This document shows, one piece after another, positions 52,550 through 62,719 of a stretch of DNA of 64,000 bases. Under the pieces are notes generated by a model, which ran no database searches, was not told where the DNA came from, and saw only the letters and a list, made by a program, of their open reading frames with translations. Origin of the DNA: Marthasterias glacialis (Eukaryota > Echinodermata > Asteroidea > Forcipulatida > Asteriidae); assembly GCA_911728455.2 (NCBI GenBank), contig OU452232.1, positions 6,847,227 through 6,911,226 on the forward strand, written 5' to 3'. The position numbers were made by a program, and so were the translations under genes. Each line of letters opens with the position of its first letter. Position 1 is the stretch's first letter.

Positions 52550-53700
52550 TTCAACTCCCCCACTAAAATGTGTTTTCCTCATTTCAGGTTTTAACTTAAG
52601 AGTCTTCTGTTTGGTTTAGGATATTTTTATGAGAATCTGTTTGCTTCACTACAGAACCTGATGGCCCTATACATAATGACACATAAATCACAACTCAAAT
52701 GGAATTGATTTAGAAGAGTTTGGCAATCTGATAACGAAACCAGTGACGACAGGAAATCAAGATTTGTGAGAGTTTATTTTTGTTGTTATTTTTCCAACTA
52801 ATGCGAGTTTCACATTCAATTAAATGTGTATTTCCTCGTTTAAAATAACACGTTAAGCGCATGGAGATTTATATTTTTACGTGACTGGTTTAAATTACTG
52901 AGCTATACCACCTTGAAGTTATTTCTTGGGTCAATCCCTAAATTTTGAAGGGAAAACATGGTACAGTTTCTTGCTAAATACGTAATGAATGTGTCAAATA
53001 TGCTGTGTGTAGTAAACACACAACAGGCAAACACCTTACATTTTTGAAGTTCTTTACACTTAATGTGTGTCGTGCTATATTTCTACTAATTAACATTCCC
53101 AATTTAGTGTCACCGTTAAACATTAATCTGTACAAAGTTTACTAAGGTTCCCTTTAAGCCAGATAGTCACAAATGCGCCCGTGAAATTTGGCAATTTACA
53201 AATGAATTTATCTTTTGAGTTACGATTCTTAATTTCAGACATAATTTTGTTACAGACAAGATCAACTGAAAAATGTGAGTTTTCCCGCCACAAAAATGCT
53301 TTCAGATCAGAGAGAAGTGAGAGAAGTGGAATTTAGCCCCAAATAAGATCATATTTGCCTATACCGAACCATCTTGTCATTTTACTATAATACTCTTTGT
53401 TCATAAACTCTATTTGTTAAAAAATGTCAAATGTATATACATGTAACTATAAATACAGGATATTTGCTTGCCTTCAATAACACGATATTACTCACATTCA
53501 TTTATCAAATCATAAACTCACACAGAGTTGTTTTGAGAGCTGTTTGCTCTGGCGATCTCTTAAAAATGCCCCCCACTTTGAGACAGTTAACCACTTAATG
53601 AGAAAATGCTTCAATTTAAAGAAAATTTGATTTTCCCATCGTGAAAACCTTATGTGAACACCTGTAAAGGTCCACCGAACGTCTCAAGATCCTACGAAGT
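52550..53700. other. Gene-free stretch
   Basis: No open frame over 60 codons and no defined repeat. Confidence 0.4.
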
Positions 53701-53706
53701 GTACAA

Positions 53707-53880
53707 ACACTGCCAAACATACAGGTTTTAAATTGATTCGCTTGGTGTCTATGACAACACCGACATGGTGTGAGTTACCCCGTTGCTTTACTGGTGGTAA
53801 AATTAACACCATGTCGGTGTTGTCACATACAAACATGTACACTAAGAGAATCAATTTAAGACCCCCAGTTTTTGCAGTGC
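53707..53880. mobile_element. MITE-like element, ACACTGCAAAAA family, copy 2
   Basis: ACACTGCCAAACATACAGG at the left and CCCAGTTTTTGCAGTG at the right. Inner stems TGACAACACCGACATGGTGT / AACACCATGTCGGTGTTGTC are strongly paired. The interior is closely similar to 5027-5192. Confidence 0.85.
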
Positions 53881-53884
53881 TAGT

Positions 53885-54625
53885 TCTGCTCCCTCCCGGA
53901 TCCACACTTGTCTGGAATATACTTGCCAGTCAACGACACCCATCTTTCAATAGCGAACAACTCAGTGTTGTTAACGTAAGTTTTTCACTTACCGGTAATA
54001 ATTTTCATATTATAAAAAAACTTTACTTTATTAGGTTTGTCAAATAACAAAACACTTAAATTTACACAATTTTGTTTACACTATTTACATCATATATACA
54101 TAACATCGCATAAAGAAAACAAAATGGAGTGTGTGATTTGAAAGACCGGGGAAATTGTATTTTGGATCACATCATCAATTAGCCGCTAATTTGGAAACGG
54201 CCCAAGAACTGACCTAGAAAGGTGGCCGTCATTTCAGAGTCAACATTACCCATGGAAACTGAGTCAAAAACACTGTAAACTTCGGGTGATTTTTGACCCT
54301 GAAATAAGCATGGCTCATTATGATCACTTCTCCGGCTCAATTCTGAACAGGTACTTTTTAAAATTGTGGCGCCTTGATAGTGTAAAAGAAAAGGCCATGA
54401 TAATATCTTATAAGTCAACGACTCCAACTCTTTCTGTTTTGTTGATTACTTCTGCAGTTTATCAACCATTTTGGCAGTGTGGATATTACACGGAGGTAGT
54501 CATTGAAGCATTTCAGTTTGTCGAGTAGACGGTTTGCTGCATTTTGGTTCCGCCTTCCATTTTACAAGGCTTATTGATAAGATTTTGTCATCGCTCTTGA
54601 TCCGAGTTGTTTGGAAATAAGATTG
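53885..54625. other. DNA downstream of the LRR gene; possible 3' UTR
   Basis: The LRR gene is on the minus strand, so this is its 3' flank. A TTTATT (AATAAA on the minus strand) occurs near 54027. The short frames here are unsupported. Confidence 0.4.
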
Positions 54626-54628
54626 ATT

Positions 54629-56173
54629 TTAGGGACTTGAGAAAAATCTTGGGTGGACTGGGGGGCGAGTGACGGGCCGTGCTTTGATCACTGGTAGCCT
54701 TGTTTGCGAGAGCGGTGCTTTGATGTCCTCATCTGACTGAACATCACTGATATCACCGAAAGAGAGGTACTCGGGTGCAGCCGACAAAAGATCGGATGTT
54801 TCGGCTTCTACGGACAGCTTGAAAGTATGACCATTCAGTGAAGGGAGCTTCGGCTCGATCGCCGGGATTGCGTGTGTGAATTCATCGTCTTGGGGCAAGA
54901 AGGTGTGATACCCGTCCGGTTCATAACCATCAGGTTGAACTGTCACGCGATGTTCATGCTGTTCTTCTAGATTGTTATCATTTTGCGGATTCCTTGCCAC
55001 GGGCTGCTTTCTCGAAATGTGCCACCACAAGACAAAAAAGACACAAATAGCGAGGGCCAGAAGTCCAACACTTGGTATGAGTATTATGGAAGAGGTGGAT
55101 GGTTTGGAACCCTTTGTGCTACCGCTGTCACCTAAAGCGCGTTCCGCACTGTCGACCAATGGCGTGAGACACGCAGGGAGAGGCTCCTTTATGCTGACCA
55201 ATGTCATGTTCAAGTATTCCGCTGGGGTTGCACACCGAGCCCCGTCAGTGGACTCTGTTTGTTGGCGATACCAAATCCGGAGTGTTTCCATCTTGCACTT
55301 GCAGTCAAGTGGGTTTTCTCCGATGGAGATCTGTAAATCGCCGTGCAGCTTGTCGAGAAGAAACTGGTTGTCGACAGTTCTGATCCTATTCACTGAGATG
55401 TCTAACATCGATAAGCGCGGCAGGTCCACTATGCCCGATACCGTCGTAATGCGATTCGAAGACAGTTTCAGCTCTGTCAGTTCGCTCAATCCCTCAAAAG
55501 CACCTGACTCGATGACCTCGATGCGATTCTTCCCAAGATCGAGACGTTTCAGCTTGTCCAAGCCGGAAAACACCTCTCTGTCCAGCCTCACGATGCGGTT
55601 GTCTTTCAGGTAAAGGTAGCCAAGTTTACGCATCCCATTAAATGAACCTGCCTCTATGGTTTCGATCCAGTTTTCATCGATGGCCAGGATGTTGATCGAT
55701 TCGAGGTTTCCAAACACCCCCTTTGTAATCCGTGTCAGGCGGTTGCACCGAAGCATCAGCCGATCTTCGAGACGTTCGAGACCTTTGAACGCGCCAGGCT
55801 GCAGGCTTGACAGATTGTTTGACTGCAGGTGCAGTTCCTTCAGCTGCTTCAGACCACGAAACACCCCGGTTGGAATGCTCTGGATGATATTATTTGAGAG
55901 ATCCATTGTCTCTAGCTTAGTGAACCCCGTCAATGCATCCGACAGGAGCGTTTTAATTTGATTGTATTTCAAATCAAGCTCCAGTATTTGCTGTTGGCAA
56001 CCCAACGTATTAGGGAACGTGTGAAGCCCTCTGTTGGCACAATGAACATTTTCTCGACACTGATCAGGGCATCCTTGTGAGGGTTGTTCCGTGACCGCAC
56101 CTACGGAGTCCAGGTGCGAGACTTGAAGGATAAGACAACAGACCAAAGTGAAATAACTTCTGCAGTACAGCAT
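54629..56173 (-). CDS. Single-pass leucine-rich-repeat membrane protein
   Basis: A 514-aa single-exon type I membrane protein. Signal peptide about 1-26. Cysteine-capped LRRNT with C35, C39, C45 and C59. About eight to nine LRRs from ~62 to ~275 with the LxxLxLxxNxI consensus (for example LETMDLSNNIIQSIP, LKELHLQSNNLSSL, LKRLDLGKNRIEVI). LRRCT NPLDCKCKMETLRIWY with C291, C293, C314 and C335. Ser/Thr-rich juxtamembrane stalk, TM helix about 362-384 (IILIPSVGLLALAICVFFVL), then a ~130-residue acidic cytoplasmic tail with DGYEPDGYHTF and PEYLSF as possible Tyr sites. There is no TIR, Ig or kinase domain. One LRR (around 132-146, LERLEDRLMLRCNRL) has an extra residue. Likely a surface recognition or adhesion molecule; ligand unknown. 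N322 (NMT) and N120 (NLS) are glycosylation sequons. The antisense 213-codon frame at 54972-55613 is a shadow. Confidence 0.92.
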   Translation of the reverse strand: MLYCRSYFTLVCCLILQVSHLDSVGAVTEQPSQGCPDQCRENVHCANRGLHTFPNTLGCQQQILELDLKYNQIKTLLSDALTGFTKLETMDLSNNIIQSIPTGVFRGLKQLKELHLQSNNLSSLQPGAFKGLERLEDRLMLRCNRLTRITKGVFGNLESINILAIDENWIETIEAGSFNGMRKLGYLYLKDNRIVRLDREVFSGLDKLKRLDLGKNRIEVIESGAFEGLSELTELKLSSNRITTVSGIVDLPRLSMLDISVNRIRTVDNQFLLDKLHGDLQISIGENPLDCKCKMETLRIWYRQQTESTDGARCATPAEYLNMTLVSIKEPLPACLTPLVDSAERALGDSGSTKGSKPSTSSIILIPSVGLLALAICVFFVLWWHISRKQPVARNPQNDNNLEEQHEHRVTVQPDGYEPDGYHTFLPQDDEFTHAIPAIEPKLPSLNGHTFKLSVEAETSDLLSAAPEYLSFGDISDVQSDEDIKAPLSQTRLPVIKARPVTRPPVHPRFFSSP

Positions 56174-56179
56174 GTTTCA

Positions 56180-56795
56180 CTTTTCTAGATCTTGACCATA
56201 GGTCACCTTACAACGTGTTAATCAATGTTTCTAATGAGAAAACCTTTCATTAAATTGATTCACGTTTCTCTAGACTCGTTAGAAGTCCATCAAGAGCTGT
56301 TGGGTTGTTGAACAAAGTATGACGGGCAAGCTGTACAAAAGAAAAAAACACAACTCCATTTGAGTTCACATGTGTGAAGTAACCAGGATTCATGCTGTAA
56401 TGCACCGCATACAAACATACACGGTTTTTCATTAAGGTGTAAAAGTAAATTATAGAATTGGTAATGTTTGGAGGAAACAAATTACAAAAGAATAATAATA
56501 AAAAGGTTAGACTTATGCCAGTCCTCTTGAGAACTAATTCTGTCTGAAAAACTATCAATGACGAAAAAATAGCACTAAAAGACTATACAAGTCATTGAAC
56601 ATACATTCATTGAATGTACATTCTAAAGGTAGCGTTATCTTAAATTTACATAAATTTAAAAATCATCCCTTATAAATAAGTTATCTCACTCTCACTGTTT
56701 ATCAAAATGTTTGCCCTGAAGTATAAACGCAACTTTTCTTCACCTTTTCCGATACATATCGGTCATGTTACACAGCATATTACGACCCCCATCAT
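56180..56795. other. 5' flank of the LRR gene; no other gene
   Basis: AT-rich. The 102-codon minus-strand frame at 56250-56558 is hydrophobic but has no recognisable motif or splice link. No clear TATA or CCAAT arrangement was identified. Confidence 0.4.
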
Positions 56796-56799
56796 TCTA

Positions 56800-56945
56800 C
56801 AGCAGGGTAATGTCTTACTATACTAGACCACCGAACTCCGCGTGTGGGTTCGAATCCCACCCGAGTAGCATGCCTATTTTTTTCCACGGGGAGAGCACTG
56901 AGTATGCAGTGCTTATCTACGGAAGCGTATTGCTGCCCCGGAAAT
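56800..56945 (+). mobile_element. tRNA-related SINE-like fragment
   Basis: A box B-like word GGGTTCGAATCCCACCCGAG at about 56846 follows ACTAGACCACCGAACTCCGC. GCATGCCTATTTTTTTCCAC and a GC-rich tail come after. It ends just before the duplicated unit at 56961. Confidence 0.5.
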
Positions 56946-56960
56946 AAACAAAAAAAAGTC

Positions 56961-57762
56961 CAAACTTAAGTTATTGTGTACGTACACGATAAGTCAAAAC
57001 TTATCACGTGCAAACACGATAATTACCGTGTACGTAATGTACGTACACGATAAGAGTGAGATTGTTTTATTGAATAACAATGACAATGACAATGGATTTT
57101 ACCTCTCTGTTACGGCCTCTACTGAGGCAAAAGATACACTTATAAAAGATATACAACAAAGTTACAATGTTTACGTTACGTTATTCACGTGGCGGCAATA
57201 CGCTTCCGTACTTTTCACACATCAGAGTAAAACAAAATGATATTCTTTATCGCCGATGCAATTATTACATCTATTTAAAAAAAAGAAGAGAAGATTTGAT
57301 TTGACCGCAAACCTCAGCGGGTTGGCTACTACTTAGTCAGTTAACTATTTTTACCTCTACACTCCAAGACTGATCAAGCTGATTTACAACTAATAGTAAT
57401 ACCGCAGAATGCTTCAACTGCTCCAGTCCTGGACACCTCAACCCAAGTACTGATTAACATACTATCATACACTGACCAGCTAGACCTAAAGCGAAACCTG
57501 GAAATCCCCACAGAAGTTTCCCCCCCGGAATACTAAATTTAGAATACATTGATTGTACACCGTGGCGCATGAAACGAACCAACAGCCGTTATTGTTATGA
57601 TTGGAAGCACCGCCCCCTTTTAGTGAGGTAATTTTCGATTTACATAATGCAACAGGTACACAGTGTGCATAGTGCTGTCACTTTTGTGCGAGGCCGTTCT
57701 GGTTTTTCCCTAGCACGGCATTGATAGTTTCGTTTACAATGATACATATCACATTGATTTTG
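56961..57762. repeat. Tandem duplication, unit 1 (~0.8 kb)
   Basis: Begins CAAACTTAAGTTATTGTGTA with palindromic 18-20-mers at 56973, 57003 and 57025, then a body with GGCCTCTACTGAGGCAAAAG, CACGTGGCGGCAATACGCTT, TTATCGCCGATGCAATTATT, GACCAGCTAGACCTAAAGCG and AACGAACCAACAGCC. It ends ATACATATCACATTGATTTT. Unit 2 follows at an offset of exactly 920 bp over the left part. No protein is encoded. Confidence 0.85.
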
Positions 57763-57880
57763 CTGCCACGTGAATAAACAAAAATCTCACTCTAAATCGT
57801 GTACGCACACGATAACTTATCTTATCGTTTACGTACACGATATTTAAGTACAAACTTATTGTGTAAGTACACGATAAGTC
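57763..57880. repeat. Junction with clustered ATCGTGTACGTACACGAT palindromes
   Basis: Palindromes at 57796-57813, 57824-57841 and 57858-57875 run into those of unit 2 at 57893-57910, 57923-57940 and about 57945-57971, at 28-35-bp spacing. Several are perfect or near-perfect 18-20-mers (TATCGTGTACGTACACGATA). Confidence 0.8.
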
Positions 57881-58648
57881 CAAACTTAAGTTATCGTGTA
57901 CGTACACGATAAGTCAAAACTTATCGTGTACGTACACGATAGTTACCGTGTACGTAATGTACGTACACGATAAGAGTGAGATTTTTTTTATTGAATGGCA
58001 ATGACAATGAATTTTATTTCTCTGTACGGCCTCTACTGAGGCAAAAGAGAACTTAAAAGATACACTTATAAAAGATAATACAACAAAGTTACAACTCACG
58101 TTACGTTATTCACGTGGCGGCAATACGCTTACGTACTTTTCACACATCAGAGTAAAACAAAATAATATTCTTTATCGCCGATGCAATTATTACATCTATT
58201 TAAAAAAAAGAAGAGAAGATTTGATTTGACCGCAAACCTCAGTGGGTTGGCTACTAATTAGTCAGTTAACTATTTTTACCTCTATACTCCAAGACTGATC
58301 AAGCTGATTCACAACTAATACCACAGAATGCTTCAACTGATCCAGTCCTGGACACCTCAACCCAAGCACTGATTAACACGCTATCATACTGACCAGCTAG
58401 ACCTAAAGCGAAACCTGGAAATCCCCACAGAAATTTCCTCTGGAAATCTAAATTTGGAATACATTGACGAACACCGTGGGCGCGTGAAACGAACCAACAG
58501 CCATTATTGTTGTTATGAGGTCATTTTTTATTTACAAAATGCAACGGGTACACAGTGTGCATAGTGCTGTCACTTTTGTGCGTTCTGGTTTTTCCCTAGC
58601 ACGGCATTGATAGTTTCGTTTACAATGATACATATCACATTGATTTTG
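57881..58648. repeat. Tandem duplication, unit 2 (~0.77 kb)
   Basis: Matches unit 1 throughout with about 5-8% substitutions by eye and small deletions (for example the segment before GAGGTCATTTTTTATTTA). It ends at the same ATTGATTTTG as unit 1. Confidence 0.85.
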
Positions 58649-58649
58649 A

Positions 58650-59440
58650 ATAACAGAACATTGTGTAAACAATAAATTGCAGGTGCCCGCTGTTCGAAAA
58701 GCAACGCAATCATGATTGAGAAACTTAAATACTGCTGTTTAGTAGCTGTCCACCCTTACCCCATTATTGGTATACTGATTATGAAAAAAGCCAAATTGGG
58801 CCCAAGCTTATACCACGAAATCGAGTGTTGAAATATTATTTGATATTTTCTTCTTCTTCTTCTCCTAAATAATAATTATAATAATAATAACTATAATAAT
58901 AATAAGAAATAATAATAAATAAGTAAACAATAATAATAATCTAAAGAAATAATTTTGTTTTCAAAAAATTAAGATACTCTTTGTTAAATCGTCGGCCTTT
59001 CTGGGTTATCTTTTGGGCAGGATTAGCTCGAACTGATTGTGTTTTTTTCTCAGTAGTTGTTACTTTTGGTATCTTTCGTGAAAGCAAAGCATGCAGTACG
59101 GGTGAACATCAGGGAACCGCATACAAACACACGTCTTGAGCGGCCCACACGCGGGTGGAAGCCCGGGGTCCGGTCGGTGAAGGGCACCGGGGAAGTTTTG
59201 AGGGTCAAATAATTTTATATACCATTTGGTGCATTTTCAACATTTCTGGATTATCTGTTGAGGCAAAGTTTTGATCATGCTGGTGTTTTTTTTCTACCTA
59301 TAGTTCTGTTCTCCTTTGGCGTGCACATCCATAATCTGCCCTGGCTGTTCCAAGCGTTCGGAAGTGTTTTACACGGTACAGCAGGTTTATTTCAGTTTAC
59401 ATAATTTATGTAGAGACCCATAGGAAACCAAGTGTGTACT
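58650..59440. other. Gene-free stretch with TTC and AAT microsatellites
   Basis: (TTC)4-5 at about 58848-58863 and imperfect (AAT)n at 58868-58940. No gene is supported. Confidence 0.5.
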
Positions 59441-59446
59441 GTGCCA

Positions 59447-59623
59447 GGGGCCAATTTCATAAAACTGTTTAGCAGAAAATACTGCTTAGCGAATTATTTT
59501 TGCTACGCAAAAAATGAATTGGTCGCCGGTCGCAACAGTGTAAACATAATGGAATGTTGGCTGGTAACCTGTAAGCAAGATTTTCTGTGCTTTGCAAGTT
59601 GCTGTGCTTACGAAATTTGGCCC
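59447..59623. mobile_element. MITE-like element, GGGCCCAATTTCATA family
   Basis: GGGGCCAATTTCATAAAACT at the left and TTACGAAATTTGGCCC at the right, with TTTAGCAGAAAATACTGCTT inside. The 67-codon frame at 59432-59635 reads through it. Confidence 0.75.
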
Positions 59624-59629
59624 AGGTTG

Positions 59630-60530
59630 TTTTGAGACGGGTTATTTTTGCCTGAATGTTTCCTTTTGAATGTTATGAATAATAGTCAAATGTTATAGGC
59701 AAATTGTTTTTCACCACTTGATCAAATCTTGGGGGGGGGGGGGGGGGCCATTCTTTATGGGCCACCCCGGTCTAAAAAGTGAAAAAAGTGGGGGGGGGGG
59801 GGTTAATAATGCCCAGCCCGCCCCTCCCTGGGATTTACCCCGATGATTAATTCAAAAACGTTATATAGTTATAACGTCTTAAAGTTGACAAATCCCAGGT
59901 ACATTACCCATGCTAAATGTATAATGTTTCTTTGGCACTACAGCACCCGAAATCCGAAACATCAAACAAGGGGTTCAAATCAATTATGCAAAATTCACTT
60001 ATTTGAAAGAAAAAGTCAAAAAGAAAGAATATTCAAGGGCGAAAACACAATACCAAATACTATTTTGAACCATTAAGCCCTCGTAACAGGCCCCAATTTC
60101 AAACATTAATCGATTTTATAACAATTTAATTTCTGATGAGAGCAGAAGTCAGTAGGGAACCAGTTGCAAACGGAACATGGCATAGCGATTTGGCTGGTAA
60201 TCATTTTCTAGTTACCAGAGGCGTAGTCAGGAGGGGGAGGAGGGCACGGGGGGGGGGGACACATTGCTTTTCAGTCGGGGGGGATGTTCCATGTTTTTTT
60301 TTAAATGAATTATGTATCTACACTTTTTATGGGGGCACCTGGGGGGGGGGGCATGTCCCCCGTACAGGTCTTTGTTGGAGAGAGCATGGCTTTGAAAGAG
60401 GTCCTTGACCTTGCTCGCCACATAATGAACCCACCATAAGGCAGGAACATACCCTCATGCTTTGTAGCAAACCAGGCCCCTCTAAATGCTGGGCCAATGG
60501 ACAGCAGAAAAACTAAGGCTGCAAGACTTA
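59630..60530. other. Gene-free stretch with long G runs
   Basis: G runs at 59732-59748, 59791-59801, 60249-60259 and 60341-60350. From about 60217 (GAGGCGTAGTCAGGAGGGGG) this is another member of the G-rich repeats. The short frames are homopolymer-driven. Confidence 0.5.
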
Positions 60531-60531
60531 C

Positions 60532-60747
60532 CGGTACAATAGCACATCCGCCGTCGAGACTTCCTCGCCGAAGTATCATGCCAATAACATTGAACGTGTC
60601 TCCCTCTTTCTGCTGTGCCAGACTGTTTATTATTGCGTGCTCGATCAAAATTCCCCGTGCACGCAACACAGTACTTGTAAAATTGTATATATCTGCACGG
60701 AGCTTTGTTACGCAGCTTGCACCAGCCAATCTGCAGAGTTTTCGGAT
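60532..60747 (-). CDS. Candidate internal exon with histone H4-like fold
   Basis: On the minus strand, CCCCCATCAG|ATC CGA and GTA CCG|GTAAGT bound a 216-nt, 72-codon stretch that is phase 0 at both ends and free of stops. The translation begins IRKLCRLAGASCVTKL and contains ADIYNFTSTVLR and FNVIGMILRRG. Compared with histone H4 (established family knowledge), IRRLARRGG, LIYEETRGVLK and MDVVYALKRQG fall at equivalent places with matching helix lengths (about 12, 30 and 11 residues), apart from a 2-residue insertion in the first loop and a 1-residue gap before the third helix. H4's basic N-terminal tail is not seen. Neighbouring exons were not found, so it may be an internal exon of a gene, a domain from a transposon-encoded protein, or a decayed insertion. 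The longer 152-codon open frame continuing through the donor enters repeat-like G-rich sequence. Confidence 0.4.
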
Positions 60748-60749
60748 CT

Positions 60750-61125
60750 GATGGGGGTTATAGGTCAAACCAAACCAGGGGCTACACGGTCTGCTTGCCG
60801 TGTTTATTTTTTGTGATGACTACTTCAAAACGTGTCTGTATGATTTATTGCCGAAGTTGTAAACACCTAAAAATAACATTTTGAGGGTCGCGTTTTTCGG
60901 TGTCAACGGTGTACGCTCTACTCACGCATCAGAACAGATCTGTGCAATAGTGCTGCGCTATCCATGTTGAAGGTTTCTGTCTCTATTTCCTTGTAGCCAA
61001 GTTCAGGAAATAGGTAAATATTTCTCAGTATGGAGCAATTTTGCAAAAAAATATATATACATGTATATGCAAAAGCCTATTCGTTAATAGGATCAAGTTT
61101 GGGATACGAAACGAAATTTGTTACA
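60750..61125. other. Flank of the histone-like exon; no defined feature
   Basis: On the minus strand near 60975-60925 an ATG frame (MDSAALLHRSVLM) runs to a GTGAGT donor-like site, but its phase does not match the exon at 60532-60747. No link can be claimed. Confidence 0.3.
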
Positions 61126-61130
61126 GTGCA

Positions 61131-61490
61131 GCATTGGCAGCGCCGTAAACTAGGGTAACATTTTAGGTGGGAAAAATTAGGGAGCACCATTTTTCCTAGG
61201 GGGGCACTTTTGGCCAATTAAAACTGTAAGTTTCCCTTTTGTACTTTTCCTAGACAAGCCCCCTTACAGCGCTCTTCTGACGTGTTGAGGTAAAACAAAA
61301 TACTTTCTGCGTGTAAATAATAACAAAATAGTGTTAAAAACATTGAAATTACTACATAGAAGCTCATAAAATTTAGCATTTTATTCTGGTAATTTTTAAT
61401 CTCAAAAGTCCAGATTTCAAATGGGGGGGGGGACCACACACCCGGGGGCATGGACACCCCCCCCCCTTACTTACGCCACTGAACATTGGA
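61131..61490. repeat. G-rich element with GGCAGCGCCGTAAAC / TTACGCCACTG ends
   Basis: Starts GGCAGCGCCGTAAACTAGGG and ends CTTACTTACGCCACTG, with G and C runs near 61423 and 61458. Similar in plan to 14348-14766. Confidence 0.5.
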
Positions 61491-61494
61491 TGTA

Positions 61495-61820
61495 AACATT
61501 TCAACACTAACAAAAAGTGAAAGAAATTGTCAAGAAATGGAATTGGTAGAAACGAAACAGAAAGACAAGTAAACCCAAACATGCTTGGTAACTGCACATG
61601 ACACCGTGTGAAGTAGCGGAAGAGGTCAATTTGAAGCAATATGGTAATATCAGTAAGTGTAATTTTGGGCTGCATACTGATATATCACAAGAAAAACTGT
61701 TACAGGAAACACAGATCGAGTTTTCAACTTCAAGTTTATTGCGCAACTACACCTTATTGACTTACTTTATTTTCACAACTTCGAATACATGTCGCTACAA
61801 TCTTCGTAGGCGTATGGGGT
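61495..61820. other. Gene-free stretch
   Basis: The 161-codon plus-strand frame at 61598-62083 crosses from here into the repeat at 61825 and shows no domain. Not called as a gene. Confidence 0.4.
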
Positions 61821-61824
61821 CTCT

Positions 61825-61990
61825 TCGGTTAAGAGGGGCAGAGGGATTGATTTGCCCGAAATGTTACACAGATAAATATGGAAGTTCTATTTTTTTTCTT
61901 CTTGTTGCGTTGCCCGAGTTTTCCAACCGTTTTGCCCAAATTCTTTTTGGGGGGCAACTGTCCCCCTGCTCGTACGCCCATGACTATCTT
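61825..61990. repeat. Interspersed repeat TTTGCCCGAA...GGGGGGCAACTG, copy 2
   Basis: TTGATTTGCCCGAAATGTTA, CACAGATAAATATGG, CCGTTTTGCCCAAATTC and GGGGGGCAACTGTCCCCCTG match 51106-51275. Confidence 0.6.
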
Positions 61991-61994
61991 CCTT

Positions 61995-62640
61995 GTGAGT
62001 TGTATCATCATGAAGTGCGCTTAGGCTTTTGCATGAGGCGCTCTACAAAAAAATGTCTATTGCTGTTATTATTCAGTGCCTAAGGCCTTTCCAGTCCCGT
62101 TTTATCATATCCTTTAATTAGTTCGCGATATCTCAACATGCAAAAGATAGATTTTATTTCATTTGTGCCGAATAACTCCTCGAGTCGGGCTACTGTAGCC
62201 TTGTAGATCCTGAGTCTTTCGCACGATCCACGCTGTTCCTTAAACAAAAGCACCACCTTCTGTCTTAAAGATAGAACACAGGATTGGTATTCATCAAAAA
62301 ACAAATTATATTAGTATCAGTCTGAAAGCTTGCATACACTATCCAAGAAGAGCATTTTCCTACAATAAAAGCACAACTCGTGGGACGATTGGTACAGTTC
62401 CCTATTACATTAATTGTTGATAACTTTCTTAATTGTCAATAAAAATACCACCCAGCACGCCCAGTACACTCCAAAACTAAAGAAAGTCAAAACAGCCTTA
62501 TTTAGTCAATTTTAGACCCATTTTGACTAATTTTATTCAAAATACGGTCTCAAAATGTGGTTTTGACTAAGTTAGTTTTTAGAGTACACTTGCAATAATT
62601 TTCCTGTGCAGTTTAAAATATTGATTGAGCAATAGTCTTT
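61995..62640. other. Gene-free stretch
   Basis: A 74-codon minus-strand frame at 62080-62304 has no recognisable motif. Nothing else is supported. Confidence 0.4.
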
Positions 62641-62643
62641 ATC

Positions 62644-62718
62644 ATCATTTGTCATGTTTGTGGATAAAGAAATACACTGACTCAGTGTATTTCTTTATCC
62701 ACAAACATGACAAATGAT
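62644..62718. repeat. Perfect palindrome, 37-bp arms with 1-nt spacer
   Basis: The left arm 62644-62680 (ATCATTTGTCATGTTTGTGG onwards) and the right arm 62682-62718 are exact reverse complements around a single C at 62681. Confidence 0.95.
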
Positions 62719-62719
62719 C

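Noticed and set aside
54972..55613. 213-codon plus-strand open frame
   Set aside because: It is antisense to the LRR gene; its openness follows from the codon pattern of the real gene.
57470..57505. Hammerhead-ribozyme-like core in the tandem unit (CTGACCA, short GCT/AGC stem, GAAA)
   Set aside because: The core position that should be G in CUGANGA is C, and I could not form convincing helices I and III with a cleavage triplet.
57796..57971. Regularly spaced palindromes as a CRISPR array
   Set aside because: The intervals between palindromes are themselves related (AAGTC, AAACTTA) and the context is eukaryotic repeat DNA.
60136..60408. 90-codon Gly/Arg-rich frame
   Set aside because: Produced by G-runs of the G-rich repeat family.
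61598..62083. 161-codon plus-strand open frame
   Set aside because: Runs into the interspersed repeat shared with 51106-51275 and shows no recognisable domain or splice context.
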